64,000 nt of DNA from Citrobacter sp. Res13-Sevr-PEB04-36 (GTDB lineage: Bacteria; Pseudomonadota; Gammaproteobacteria; Enterobacterales; Enterobacteriaceae). This document shows, piece by piece, positions 55,137 through 64,000 of this stretch. Below the pieces are notes generated by a model. That model made no database searches, was not told the origin of the DNA, and saw nothing but the letters and a program-made list of their open reading frames with translations. Made by a program: the position numbers and the translations under genes. How positions within the stretch are numbered: the first letter of the stretch is position 1; every line of letters starts with the position of its first letter. Location of the stretch: positions 124,001-188,000 of the forward strand of contig NZ_JADABY010000007.1 in assembly GCF_015672735.1 (NCBI RefSeq), in the 5' to 3' direction.

Positions 55137-56369
55137 CTACCCCTGCTCACCCATCAATTCTTTCACCAGCTCCACACAGCGCAGAAAGCGGTCGTCATAG
55201 TCAGGCTCCTCAACGTGGACAAAATTGATGTTATTTTCCTGCAGCATTTCCACCAGCAGCGACTGAAATGCCTTACGGTCAACCGAACTGCCCAGACTGC
55301 GTAGTCCATCTGCCACCCACGGGGTGTTGTTTTCCAGCAGAATCACCAGGTCAAAGCGGTACTCGTCGATCAGCGCCTGCACAAACGGATGCTCACGTCC
55401 TTCGTACTTTTTACAGAACGCCTGAGTCGTCACAAAATCGGTGTCGATAAATGCCACTTTATTGGCATATTTAACTGCAAAATCAATGTACTGCGCTTGA
55501 CCAAGCGCGATTTTATCGTAATCGGAATACTGCAGCGCCATCTCATCGCCACCCAAATGGGAGAAGACGTAATCACGGCCATATTCCCACGCACTGGTGG
55601 TGTTGAAGATATTGGCGAGCTTATTCACCAGCGTCGATTTGCCGCTAGACTCGCCGCCGAGGATCGCCACGGTACGTACGAAAAACGGCTTTACCTCAGT
55701 GGGGATATACTCCCAGTAGCGGAACGGATTTTCACGAATTTGTCCGCCACTGATACTCATAAACGTCCGCCGGGGATCGACCAGCACCGTTTCAATGCCC
55801 AAATGCTCCAAATACTGCGGGGCATCTGATTCTTCAGACGTGTAGATCCAATTTGGCTGAATCCCTTTCTCCTGCATAAACGTTTTGATGCCGTTCCCCC
55901 AGACATCCCAACCGTGTGGATAGGGTTCCATCCCCTCTTCATTGAAGGCATGAATACGGATATTTTTCTGGTACTTAAAGGTTTGCAGCAGCCAGCGAAG
56001 ACGGTCAGAAACCGTGGGCTGTTGTGACATGGCACTTTCTTCAAACAAGCTACGGTCGCGCGTATCGTCATAGCCCATGATGATATGCAGCTCATCAACC
56101 TGGCTACAGGCGCGCTGGATCAGATAGATATGACCGGTATGCAGCGGATAAAACTTACCGAATACCACGCCGATATTCTTCTGCTGGCGCGGAAACTCCA
56201 ACCCGAGAAAACGGTGCAACGCCTCCAGCTTTTGCGCGCTGGGGCTTTTGATTTTGGCATTCAGCAGCTGGCTTAAATATCCCTTGGTCATGCCACTGGC
56301 ATCCGCCACCTGTTGCAGGGTACAGCCCTTTTGCTTAATGGCGGTTTTGATATAGTCGAACGATGACAC
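55137..56369 (-). CDS. nadR: Trifunctional NAD regulator NadR
   Basis: 410 residues from a GTG at 56369, preceded by AGGAGG and giving MSSFDYIKTAIKQKGC. An N-terminal helix-turn-helix (CTLQQVADASGMTKGYLSQLL) represses nadAB and pncB; the middle NMN adenylyltransferase domain has GVVFGKFYPLHTGHIYLI; the C-terminal nicotinamide-riboside kinase has GGESSGKSTLVNKLA (Walker A). It is last in serB-radA-nadR, separated from radA by a 280-nt gap with an enlarged ERIC element and a REP unit. Confidence 0.97.
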   Translation of the reverse strand: MSSFDYIKTAIKQKGCTLQQVADASGMTKGYLSQLLNAKIKSPSAQKLEALHRFLGLEFPRQQKNIGVVFGKFYPLHTGHIYLIQRACSQVDELHIIMGYDDTRDRSLFEESAMSQQPTVSDRLRWLLQTFKYQKNIRIHAFNEEGMEPYPHGWDVWGNGIKTFMQEKGIQPNWIYTSEESDAPQYLEHLGIETVLVDPRRTFMSISGGQIRENPFRYWEYIPTEVKPFFVRTVAILGGESSGKSTLVNKLANIFNTTSAWEYGRDYVFSHLGGDEMALQYSDYDKIALGQAQYIDFAVKYANKVAFIDTDFVTTQAFCKKYEGREHPFVQALIDEYRFDLVILLENNTPWVADGLRSLGSSVDRKAFQSLLVEMLQENNINFVHVEEPDYDDRFLRCVELVKELMGEQG

Positions 56370-56401
56370 AAGAGCCTCCTGCTGGAAAAATCGCGTAACA
56401 C

Positions 56402-56433
56402 TGCCTGATGGCGCTTCGCTTATCAGGCCTACA
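56402..56433. repeat. REP unit upstream of nadR
   Basis: TGCCTGATGGCGCTTCGCTT then ATCAGGCCTACA. It lies between the long ERIC element and the nadR start. Confidence 0.8.
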
Positions 56434-56448
56434 GGGTGAAACAAATAA

Positions 56449-56645
56449 TTACCCTATGGATTTCTGGTGGCAGGAAGGCGGCAAGTGAGTGACAAATTCG
56501 TCAGGAACGAATTTGACCAGCCGAGGGCTGGCCTCTGGTGAGGGACATGAATGTCCCTCATTTCATCCCGATGAGCTTAGTAAACTAAGTGATTCGGGTG
56601 AACGAACGCAGCCAACACACCTGCCGACAGAAAGACGACGGGTAA
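56449..56645. repeat. ERIC element (197 bp) with 70-bp internal insert between radA and nadR
   Basis: Outer parts match ERIC: GGCAGGAAGGCGGCAAGTGA at the left, CGATGAGCTTAGTAAACTAA in the core, GTGAACGAACGCAGCCAAC at the right. Canonical ERIC is about 127 bp; this one is about 70 bp longer. The extra DNA (56493-56563) folds into three consecutive perfect hairpins: CAAATTCGT/ACGAATTTG, CCAGCC/GGCTGG and TGAGGGACAT/ATGTCCCTCA. It lies inside the serB-radA-nadR transcription unit. Confidence 0.88.
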
Positions 56646-56649
56646 TGAA

Positions 56650-58032
56650 TTATAAGTCGTCAAACACGCTTAACGCATCCGCGAGCTTTTTAACGCCGAA
56701 AACCTGCATTCCTTCCGGCACCTTTTTCGGCACATTGGCGGCAGGGACAATCGCCCGACGGAAACCGTGCTTCGCGGCTTCAGAAATACGCTCCTGACCG
56801 CTGGGAACCGGGCGAATTTCACCCGCCAACCCCACTTCGCCAAAGACCACGAGATCGTGCGGTAGCGGCCTGTCGCGCAGGCTGGAAACCATCGCCAGCA
56901 GTAACGCAAGATCCGCACTGGTTTCGGTGACTTTGACACCGCCGACGACGTTAACGAACACGTCCTGGTCAGACATTTGCAGGCCGCCGTGACGGTGCAA
57001 CACCGCCAGCAAGATCGCCAAACGGTTTTGTTCCAACCCTACCGCTACGCGCCGAGGGTTCGCCATCATCGAATGATCGACCAGCGCCTGAATCTCCACC
57101 AGCAGCGGACGCGTCCCTTCCCAGACCACCATCACCGAGCTGCCGGAGGTCACTTCATCACCACGGCTTAAGAAGATAGCGGAAGGGTTGCTGACCTCGC
57201 GCAGGCCCTGTTCGGTCATGGCGAAGACGCCAAGTTCATTCACCGCACCAAAGCGGTTTTTATGGCTACGCAGAGTGCGGAAACGAGAATCCGCATCGCC
57301 GTCAAGCAGCACCGAGCAGTCAATGCAGTGCTCCAGCACTTTTGGCCCGGCCAGCGAGCCATCTTTGGTGACGTGACCGACCATAACAATCGCCACACCG
57401 CGAGTTTTAGCAAAGCGCGTCAGGTAAGCGGCGGTTTCACGCACCTGCGCCACGCTGCCGGGCGAAGACTGAATATCCGCCATGTGCATCACCTGAATGG
57501 AGTCGATAACCATCAGCTTTGGTTGCTCTTCTTCTGCAATCAGGCAAATCTGCTCAATGCTGGTTTCTGACAGCATATTCAGATTCGCCGTCGGCAGACC
57601 GAGCCGATGGGCGCGCATCGCCACCTGTTGCAGCGACTCTTCCCCGGTGACGTACAGGGTTTTCATCTGCTCGGCAAGCTTGCACAGCGTTTGCAGCAGC
57701 AGGGTGGATTTGCCGGCGCCTGGATTACCGCCGATTAGAATAGCGCTGCCGGGCACCACACCGCCGCCCAGCACGCGGTCGAACTCTTTAAAACCGGTAG
57801 AAAAACGCGGCAGCTCTTCCAGACTGATATCCGCCAGCTTTTGCACCTTCGCGACGCCCGCATTACCCGCATAGCCGCTGAGGCGCTCGTTACGCGCCAC
57901 CGTCGGCGACGCGGCAAGGCGTACCTCAGTAATGGTGTTCCACGCCTGACAAGCGCTACATTGCCCCTGCCAGCGCGGATAATCGGCCCCGCATTCATTA
58001 CATACAAAGGCGCGTTTAGGAGCTTTTGCCAC
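56650..58032 (-). CDS. radA: DNA repair protein RadA (Sms)
   Basis: 460 residues. N-terminal C4 zinc finger (FVCNECGADYPRWQGQCSAC), RecA-like core with Walker A GGNPGAGKSTLL, the KNRFG motif (SHKNRFGAVNELGVF) and a C-terminal Lon-protease-like domain (SSLRDRPLPHDLVVFGEVGLAGEIRP). It drives branch migration in recombination. Follows serB by 11 nt. Confidence 0.98.
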   Translation of the reverse strand: MAKAPKRAFVCNECGADYPRWQGQCSACQAWNTITEVRLAASPTVARNERLSGYAGNAGVAKVQKLADISLEELPRFSTGFKEFDRVLGGGVVPGSAILIGGNPGAGKSTLLLQTLCKLAEQMKTLYVTGEESLQQVAMRAHRLGLPTANLNMLSETSIEQICLIAEEEQPKLMVIDSIQVMHMADIQSSPGSVAQVRETAAYLTRFAKTRGVAIVMVGHVTKDGSLAGPKVLEHCIDCSVLLDGDADSRFRTLRSHKNRFGAVNELGVFAMTEQGLREVSNPSAIFLSRGDEVTSGSSVMVVWEGTRPLLVEIQALVDHSMMANPRRVAVGLEQNRLAILLAVLHRHGGLQMSDQDVFVNVVGGVKVTETSADLALLLAMVSSLRDRPLPHDLVVFGEVGLAGEIRPVPSGQERISEAAKHGFRRAIVPAANVPKKVPEGMQVFGVKKLADALSVFDDL

Positions 58033-58043
58033 GTTTTACCTCG

Positions 58044-59012
58044 TTATTTCTGGTTCATGCTGCCGGAGAGAATGCAGAACACTCCCATCAGGTCAGCGTG
58101 ACGGATAGTGATCTCCGTCTTTTCATTCACTTTCGGCTTAGCATGGTAGGCGATCCCCAGCCCTGCCGTTTTGATCATCGGTAGATCGTTGGCGCCGTCG
58201 CCGATCGCTACCGTCTGCGCCATCGGGATTTCATACTCCTGCGCCAGTCGGGTCAGGGTATTGGCTTTGTACTGCGCATCGACGATATCGCCAATCACGT
58301 TACCGGTAAATTTCCCGTCCATGATCTCCAGCTCGTTCGCCACAGCCGCCGTCAGGCGCAGCTTTTCACGCAGATATTCAGCAAAGAAGGTAAAGCCACC
58401 GGAGGCTATCGCGACTTTCCAGCCCAGCGTTTCCAGCTTCAGCACCAGCTGCGTTAAGCCGGGCATCAGCGGGAGATTTTCACGTACCTGCATCAAAATA
58501 TTGGCATCAGCGCCCTTCAGCGTGGCGACCCTGCTGCGCAGGCTGGCGGTAAAATCCAGCTCGCCGCGCATCGCGCGTTCCGTTACTTCTGCAACCATCT
58601 CGCCGGTTCCAGCCAGTTTCGCGATTTCATCAATGCACTCGATCTGGATTGCCGTCGAATCCATGTCCATCACCAGCAGGCCTGGCGTGCGCAAATGCGG
58701 GATTTTCCCCAGCGGGGCGACATCCAGTTTGGCATCATGCGCCAGTTTTGTCGCACGCGGCGTTAACGACCCCGCCAGGCGAATCACCTGATAATCCTCG
58801 ACGCACCAGGCCGCCACGATCACCATCGCCGCACCCAGTTTGCCCTGGTACTGCGTTAAGCGTTGCTTATCCAGCCCACGACCATACAGCAGCCAGCCGC
58901 TACGGCCCGCGTGGTAATCCAGTGGCATGACTTCATCACCACTTAAAGAGAGGGGCAGACCTGGCCACAGAGAGACATCTTCAGGTAGATCGCACCAGGT
59001 AATGTTAGGCAT
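58044..59012 (-). CDS. serB: Phosphoserine phosphatase
   Basis: 322 residues. HAD-superfamily DxD motif in LVMDMDSTAIQIECIDEIA, with further motifs VAIASGGFTFF and AIGDGANDLPMI. The N-terminal ~90 residues form the ACT-like domain of enteric SerB. Final step of serine synthesis. First gene of serB-radA-nadR; divergent from ytjB. Confidence 0.98.
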   Translation of the reverse strand: MPNITWCDLPEDVSLWPGLPLSLSGDEVMPLDYHAGRSGWLLYGRGLDKQRLTQYQGKLGAAMVIVAAWCVEDYQVIRLAGSLTPRATKLAHDAKLDVAPLGKIPHLRTPGLLVMDMDSTAIQIECIDEIAKLAGTGEMVAEVTERAMRGELDFTASLRSRVATLKGADANILMQVRENLPLMPGLTQLVLKLETLGWKVAIASGGFTFFAEYLREKLRLTAAVANELEIMDGKFTGNVIGDIVDAQYKANTLTRLAQEYEIPMAQTVAIGDGANDLPMIKTAGLGIAYHAKPKVNEKTEITIRHADLMGVFCILSGSMNQK

Positions 59013-59127
59013 TAAAGCTCCTGTAAAATCGTTCGGGTCGGAATCATCAGGGGAAAATAACGCATGAGGCTACCCTGTAACCAGCGCTTCTGGCAACATT
59101 AAGCCTCAAATTTTCAGCAGGTGGAAT

Positions 59128-59769
59128 ATGGCTCGCGCAAAACTGAAATTCCGACTTCATCGTGCAGTGATTGTATTATCCTGCCTCGCGCTGCTCGTCG
59201 CCCTGATGCAGGGCGCGTCGTGGTTTAGTCAAAACCATCAACAGCAGCGAAACCCGCAGCTGGAAGAGCTGGCCCGCACGCTGGCCCGCCAGGTCGCGTT
59301 AAACGTCGCGCCGCTGATGCGTACCGAAACGCCGGATGAAAAACGCATCGCTGTCGTACTGCGTCAACTCACCGACGAGAGCCGTATTCTCGATGCGGGC
59401 GTTTATGATGAACAGGGCGATCTCATTACGCATGCCGGCGAGAGCGTGAATGTTCGCGACCGCCTGGCGCTGGATGGTAAAAAAGCCGGGGGCTATTTTA
59501 ATCAACAAATTGTCGAGCCCATTCAGGGAAAAAATGGTCCACTGGGCTACCTGCGACTGACGCTGGATACCCACACGCTCGCCACCGAGGCCAAACAGGT
59601 GGATAACACCACCAACATTCTACGCCTGATGCTGCTCCTGTCACTGGCTATTGGCGTGGTACTGACCCGGACATTACTGCAAGGTAAGCGCACCCGCTGG
59701 CAACAATCGCCGTTCCTGCTAACCGCCAACAAACCGGTGCAGGAAGAAGACAGCGAGAAAAAAGAGTAA
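59128..59769 (+). CDS. ytjB: Membrane protein YtjB (Smp)
   Basis: 213 residues with an N-terminal membrane helix ([21 protein letters not shown]), a periplasmic domain (about 35-165) and a second helix near the C-terminus ([21 protein letters not shown]). Smp family; function uncertain. Divergent from serB; lplA follows 22 nt downstream, so the two are probably co-transcribed. Confidence 0.93.
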   Translation: MARAKLKFRLHRAVIVLSCLALLVALMQGASWFSQNHQQQRNPQLEELARTLARQVALNVAPLMRTETPDEKRIAVVLRQLTDESRILDAGVYDEQGDLITHAGESVNVRDRLALDGKKAGGYFNQQIVEPIQGKNGPLGYLRLTLDTHTLATEAKQVDNTTNILRLMLLLSLAIGVVLTRTLLQGKRTRWQQSPFLLTANKPVQEEDSEKKE

Positions 59770-59791
59770 TTCACCAGGAAGGAAATCAACC

Positions 59792-60808
59792 ATGACCACA
59801 TTACGCCTGCTTATCTCCGACTCTTACGATCCGTGGTTTAATCTGGCGGTTGAAGAGTGCATTTTTCGTCAAATGCCCGCTACACAGCGTGTGCTGTTTT
59901 TATGGCGCAACGCCGATACGGTGGTCATTGGTCGGGCGCAAAACCCGTGGAAAGAGTGCAATACCCGGCGCATGGAGGAGGATAACGTCCGGCTGGCGCG
60001 TCGAAGTAGCGGCGGCGGCGCGGTGTTTCACGATCTCGGCAATACCTGCTTTACTTTTATGGCAGGCAAACCGGAATACGACAAAACCATCTCCACCGCT
60101 ATCGTACTCAATGCCCTGAACGCTCTGGGCGTCAACGCCGAGGCCTCCGGACGTAACGATCTGGTGGTCAAAACGGCCGAAGGAGACCGCAAAGTTTCAG
60201 GCTCGGCGTATCGCGAAACCAAAGATCGCGGGTTCCACCACGGTACTCTGCTGCTGAATGCCGACCTCAGTCGCCTTGCTAATTACCTCAACCCTGATAA
60301 GAAAAAGCTCCAGGCGAAGGGGATCACCTCCGTGCGTGGTCGGGTCGCTAATCTGGTTGAACTGCTGCCTGAGGTCACTCATGAAAAAATCTGTGAAGCC
60401 GTAACCGAAGCCTTTTTCCAGCACTACGGCGAACGCGTGGCGGCTGAAATTATTTCCCCGGATAACACGCCGGATCTGCCCAACTTTGCCGAAACGTTTG
60501 CCCGGCAGAGTAGTTGGGAGTGGAACTTTGGTCAGGCCCCCGCCTTTTCGCATCTGCTGGATGAGCGCTTTACCTGGGGCGGCGTTGAACTGCATTTTGA
60601 TGTGGAGAAAGGCCATATCACCCGCGCGCAGGTCTTTACCGACAGCCTCAATCCCGCGCCATTAGAAGCGCTGGCGGGCAGCTTGCAAGGGTGTCTGTAT
60701 CGGGCAGACAGGCTGCAACAGGAGTGCGAGGCGTTGATTGGCGATTTCCCGCAACAGGAAAAAGAGCTACGAGAACTGTCAGCGTGGATAGCGAGCGCGG
60801 TACGCTAA
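59792..60808 (+). CDS. lplA: Lipoate--protein ligase A
   Basis: 338 residues, the E. coli length. The catalytic domain has [20 protein letters not shown] (lipoyl-AMP binding), [23 protein letters not shown] with the catalytic Lys, and [11 protein letters not shown]. It activates free lipoate with ATP and attaches it to E2 and GcvH domains. Follows ytjB; converges with deoD. E. coli has yjjJ at this junction; here there is only a REP pair. Confidence 0.97.
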   Translation: MTTLRLLISDSYDPWFNLAVEECIFRQMPATQRVLFLWRNADTVVIGRAQNPWKECNTRRMEEDNVRLARRSSGGGAVFHDLGNTCFTFMAGKPEYDKTISTAIVLNALNALGVNAEASGRNDLVVKTAEGDRKVSGSAYRETKDRGFHHGTLLLNADLSRLANYLNPDKKKLQAKGITSVRGRVANLVELLPEVTHEKICEAVTEAFFQHYGERVAAEIISPDNTPDLPNFAETFARQSSWEWNFGQAPAFSHLLDERFTWGGVELHFDVEKGHITRAQVFTDSLNPAPLEALAGSLQGCLYRADRLQQECEALIGDFPQQEKELRELSAWIASAVR

Positions 60809-60815
60809 TAAAAAA

Positions 60816-60885
60816 GCCCGCTGGCGCTGTGCTTAGCGGGCCTACAAAACCGTAGGCCGGGTCAGGCGAAGCCGCCCCCCGGCAC
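60816..60885. repeat. REP pair between lplA and deoD
   Basis: GCCCGCTGGCGCTGTGCTTA-GCGGGCC and the facing GTAGGCCGGGTCAGGCGAAG-CCGCCCCCCGGC. Between converging genes. Confidence 0.8.
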
Positions 60886-60893
60886 TAAAGATA

Positions 60894-61613
60894 TTACTCT
60901 TTATCGCCCAGCAGAACAGATTCCAGCGCGATTTTGATCATGTCGTTGAAAGTCGTCTGACGTTCAGCAGCTGTGGTCTGCTCGTGAGTACGGATATGGT
61001 CGGACACGGTGCAAATGGTCAGCGCTTTCGCACCAAACTCAGCCGCAACACCGTAGATACCCGCCGCTTCCATTTCCACGCCCAGCACGCCGTATTTCTC
61101 CATCACGTCGAACATTTCGCCGTCCGGAGAGTAGAACAGGTCAGCGGAGAACAGGTTGCCCACGCGCGCGTCTACGCCCAGCGCTTTGGCCGCATCAACG
61201 GCGTTACGCACCATGTCGAAGTCAGCGATAGCAGCGAAGTCATGATCTTTGAAGCGGATACGGTTAACTTTGGAGTCGGTGCAAGCACCCATGCCAATAA
61301 CCACGTCGCGCAGTTTTACGTCCATACGCACAGCGCCACAGGAGCCTACGCGGATGATTTTCTTCACGCCGAAATCGGTGATCAGTTCTTTGGTGTAGAT
61401 GGAGCAGGATGGGATACCCATGCCGTGACCCATCACGGAGATCTTACGGCCCTTGTAAGTCCCGGTGAAGCCTAACATGCCGCGAACGTTGTTCACTTCA
61501 CGGACATCTTCGAGGAAAGTTTCAGCAATGTGCTTCGCACGCAGCGGGTCGCCAGGCATCAATACGACGTCAGCGAAATCACCCATTTCTGCATTAATAT
61601 GTGGAGTTGCCAT
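60894..61613 (-). CDS. deoD: Purine nucleoside phosphorylase DeoD-type
   Basis: 239 residues, standard length. It phosphorolyses purine (deoxy)nucleosides to base and (deoxy)ribose-1-phosphate. Motifs: [22 protein letters not shown] at the N-terminus, [16 protein letters not shown], and the nucleoside-binding [13 protein letters not shown] with Glu and Met. Last gene of deoCABD. Confidence 0.98.
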
Positions 61614-61638
61614 CTTTTATCCTTATTTCGTTGTTATT

Positions 61639-61707
61639 GCCTGATGGCGGCTACGCCTTATCAGGCCTACAAAACCGTAGGCCCGGTAAGCTTGCGCCAC
61701 CGGGCAA
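61639..61707. repeat. REP pair (BIME) between deoB and deoD
   Basis: TGCCTGATGGCGGCTACGCC-TTATCAGGCC and the facing GTAGGCCCGGTAAGCTTGCG-CCACCGGGCA within the deo operon. Confidence 0.83.
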
Positions 61708-61712
61708 TTGCA

Positions 61713-63072
<1,360 letters not shown>

Positions 63073-63111
63073 CTATCTGCGCCGCAAAAAAGCGATCAGA
63101 TCAGTATACAG

Positions 63112-64000
63112 TTATTCGGTTATACGACGATAGACTGTCGGTGTAATTTCTGGCGCTTTGTCGTCAAGGCTGATTGCCGCTTTGACCGCTTTCGCCGCTT
63201 CCTGCCAGCTAGCTTCATCTTTGGCATGGATCACCGCCAGCGGACGCTGCCCGTCTACGCTGTCGCCCAGACGCGCCATGTCGCTAAAGCCAACGCTGTA
63301 ATCAATGGTGTCCGATGCCTGACGACGACCGCCGCCCATGGAAACCACCGCCATCCCCAGCGCACGGGTATCCATTGCGCTGACAAAACCTTCGGTATCA
63401 GCATATACCGCTTTGCTGAGCATTGCCGTCGGCAGGTACTTCGCATAATTTTCCACAAAGTCGGTCGGGCCTTTTTGCGCAGCCACCATGCGACCAAAAA
63501 TTTCCGCCGCTTTACCGTTATCCAACACCGCCTGCAGTTTGACGCGGGCTTCGGCATCGTCTTTCGCCAGTTTGCCGGAGATCAGCATTTCCACACACAG
63601 CGCCATGGTGACGTCTAACAAACGTGGATTGCGGTATTCACCAGTCAGGAACTGCACCGCTTCGCGGACTTCTACTGCGTTACCAGCGCTGGAAGCCAGC
63701 ACCTGGTTCATATCGGTTAACAGTGCGGTGGTACGCACGCCTGCCCCGTTCGCCACGCCAACAATTGCTTCGGCAAGGGCTTCAGAAAGCTCGTAGGTCG
63801 GCATAAAGGCGCCGCTGCCGACTTTTACATCCATGACCAGCGCATCCAGCCCTTCCGCCAGCTTTTTCGCCAGGATCGAACCGGTGATCAGCGGGATGGA
63901 ATCCACCGTCGCGGTAATGTCGCGGGTGGCATAAAAACGTTTATCCGCCGGTGCGAGCGAGCTGGTTTGCCCAATAATCGCCACACCCACGTCTTTAATA
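63112..64000 (-). CDS. deoA: Thymidine phosphorylase, C-terminal part (5' cut by window)
   Basis: About 295 codons are visible and the frame runs open to the window end. The GTG at 63990 is internal. It phosphorolyses thymidine to thymine and deoxyribose-1-P. Blocks: [50 protein letters not shown]. The full protein is about 440 residues, so some 145 N-terminal residues are missing. Precedes deoB, with an ERIC element in the 175-nt gap. Confidence 0.97.
   Translation of the reverse strand, partial: IKDVGVAIIGQTSSLAPADKRFYATRDITATVDSIPLITGSILAKKLAEGLDALVMDVKVGSGAFMPTYELSEALAEAIVGVANGAGVRTTALLTDMNQVLASSAGNAVEVREAVQFLTGEYRNPRLLDVTMALCVEMLISGKLAKDDAEARVKLQAVLDNGKAAEIFGRMVAAQKGPTDFVENYAKYLPTAMLSKAVYADTEGFVSAMDTRALGMAVVSMGGGRRQASDTIDYSVGFSDMARLGDSVDGQRPLAVIHAKDEASWQEAAKAVKAAISLDDKAPEITPTVYRRITE

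Overview
This window is a chromosomal segment of an enteric gamma-proteobacterium (Enterobacterales, Enterobacteriaceae). The gene order follows, in reverse, the E. coli segment that spans map position zero: cai operon, carAB, dapB, ispH-ileS-ribF, rpsT, nhaAR, dnaKJ, talB, thrABC, arcA, creABCD, rob, trpR, slt, nadR-radA-serB, lplA, deo operon. Protein sequences are close to E. coli and Salmonella but distinct. The presence of caiCDEF, yaaI and yaaW, and the absence of E. coli yaaX, yjjJ and hokC at their usual places, suggest Citrobacter or a close relative. That species call is an inference.

Layout. 1-3137: end of the carnitine operon (caiC partial, caiD, caiE) and its activator caiF. 3413-7804: carBA, with a control region at 7805-8259 carrying recognisable ArgR, PurR and RutR-like sites. 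8260-9081: dapB. 9215-16131: an accessory sugar island between dapB and rihC. It holds a LacI-family regulator, a divergent operon for a phosphomannose-isomerase-like fusion protein plus a mannose-family PTS (EIIA, B, C, D), and a convergent pair of cupin-type phosphoglucose isomerases. Near-identical palindromic operators in front of both arms mark it as one regulon. 16229-23017: rihC, ispH, fkpB, lspA, ileS, ribF. 23345-30654: rpsT, nhaRA, dnaJK, yaaI, yaaW. 30803-36192: satP, an MHS-type transporter, mog, talB, yaaJ. 36270-42873: yaaA, thrCBA with the thrL attenuator, and an SPOUT methyltransferase. 43273-49370: yjjY, arcA, creDCBA, rob. 49367-56369: gpmB, yjjX, trpR, slt, ettA, nadR. 56650-64000: radA, serB, ytjB, lplA, deoD, deoB, deoA (partial).

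Intergenic DNA is rich in REP/BIME palindromes. It also has three ERIC-type elements: a canonical one between deoA and deoB, a 197-bp one between nadR and radA with an internal insert that folds into three perfect hairpins, and a diverged one in the ettA leader. I see no tRNA or rRNA gene, no CRISPR array, no insertion sequence and no prophage. Apart from the two genes cut by the window ends, all genes look intact.

The best candidate for an undescribed system is the 9.2-16.1 kb sugar island. A mannose-family PTS would deliver a hexose or hexose derivative as a phosphate, and three different isomerase-fold proteins, with no kinase, aldolase or glycosidase, would convert it to a glycolytic intermediate. 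Its substrate cannot be read from the sequence.
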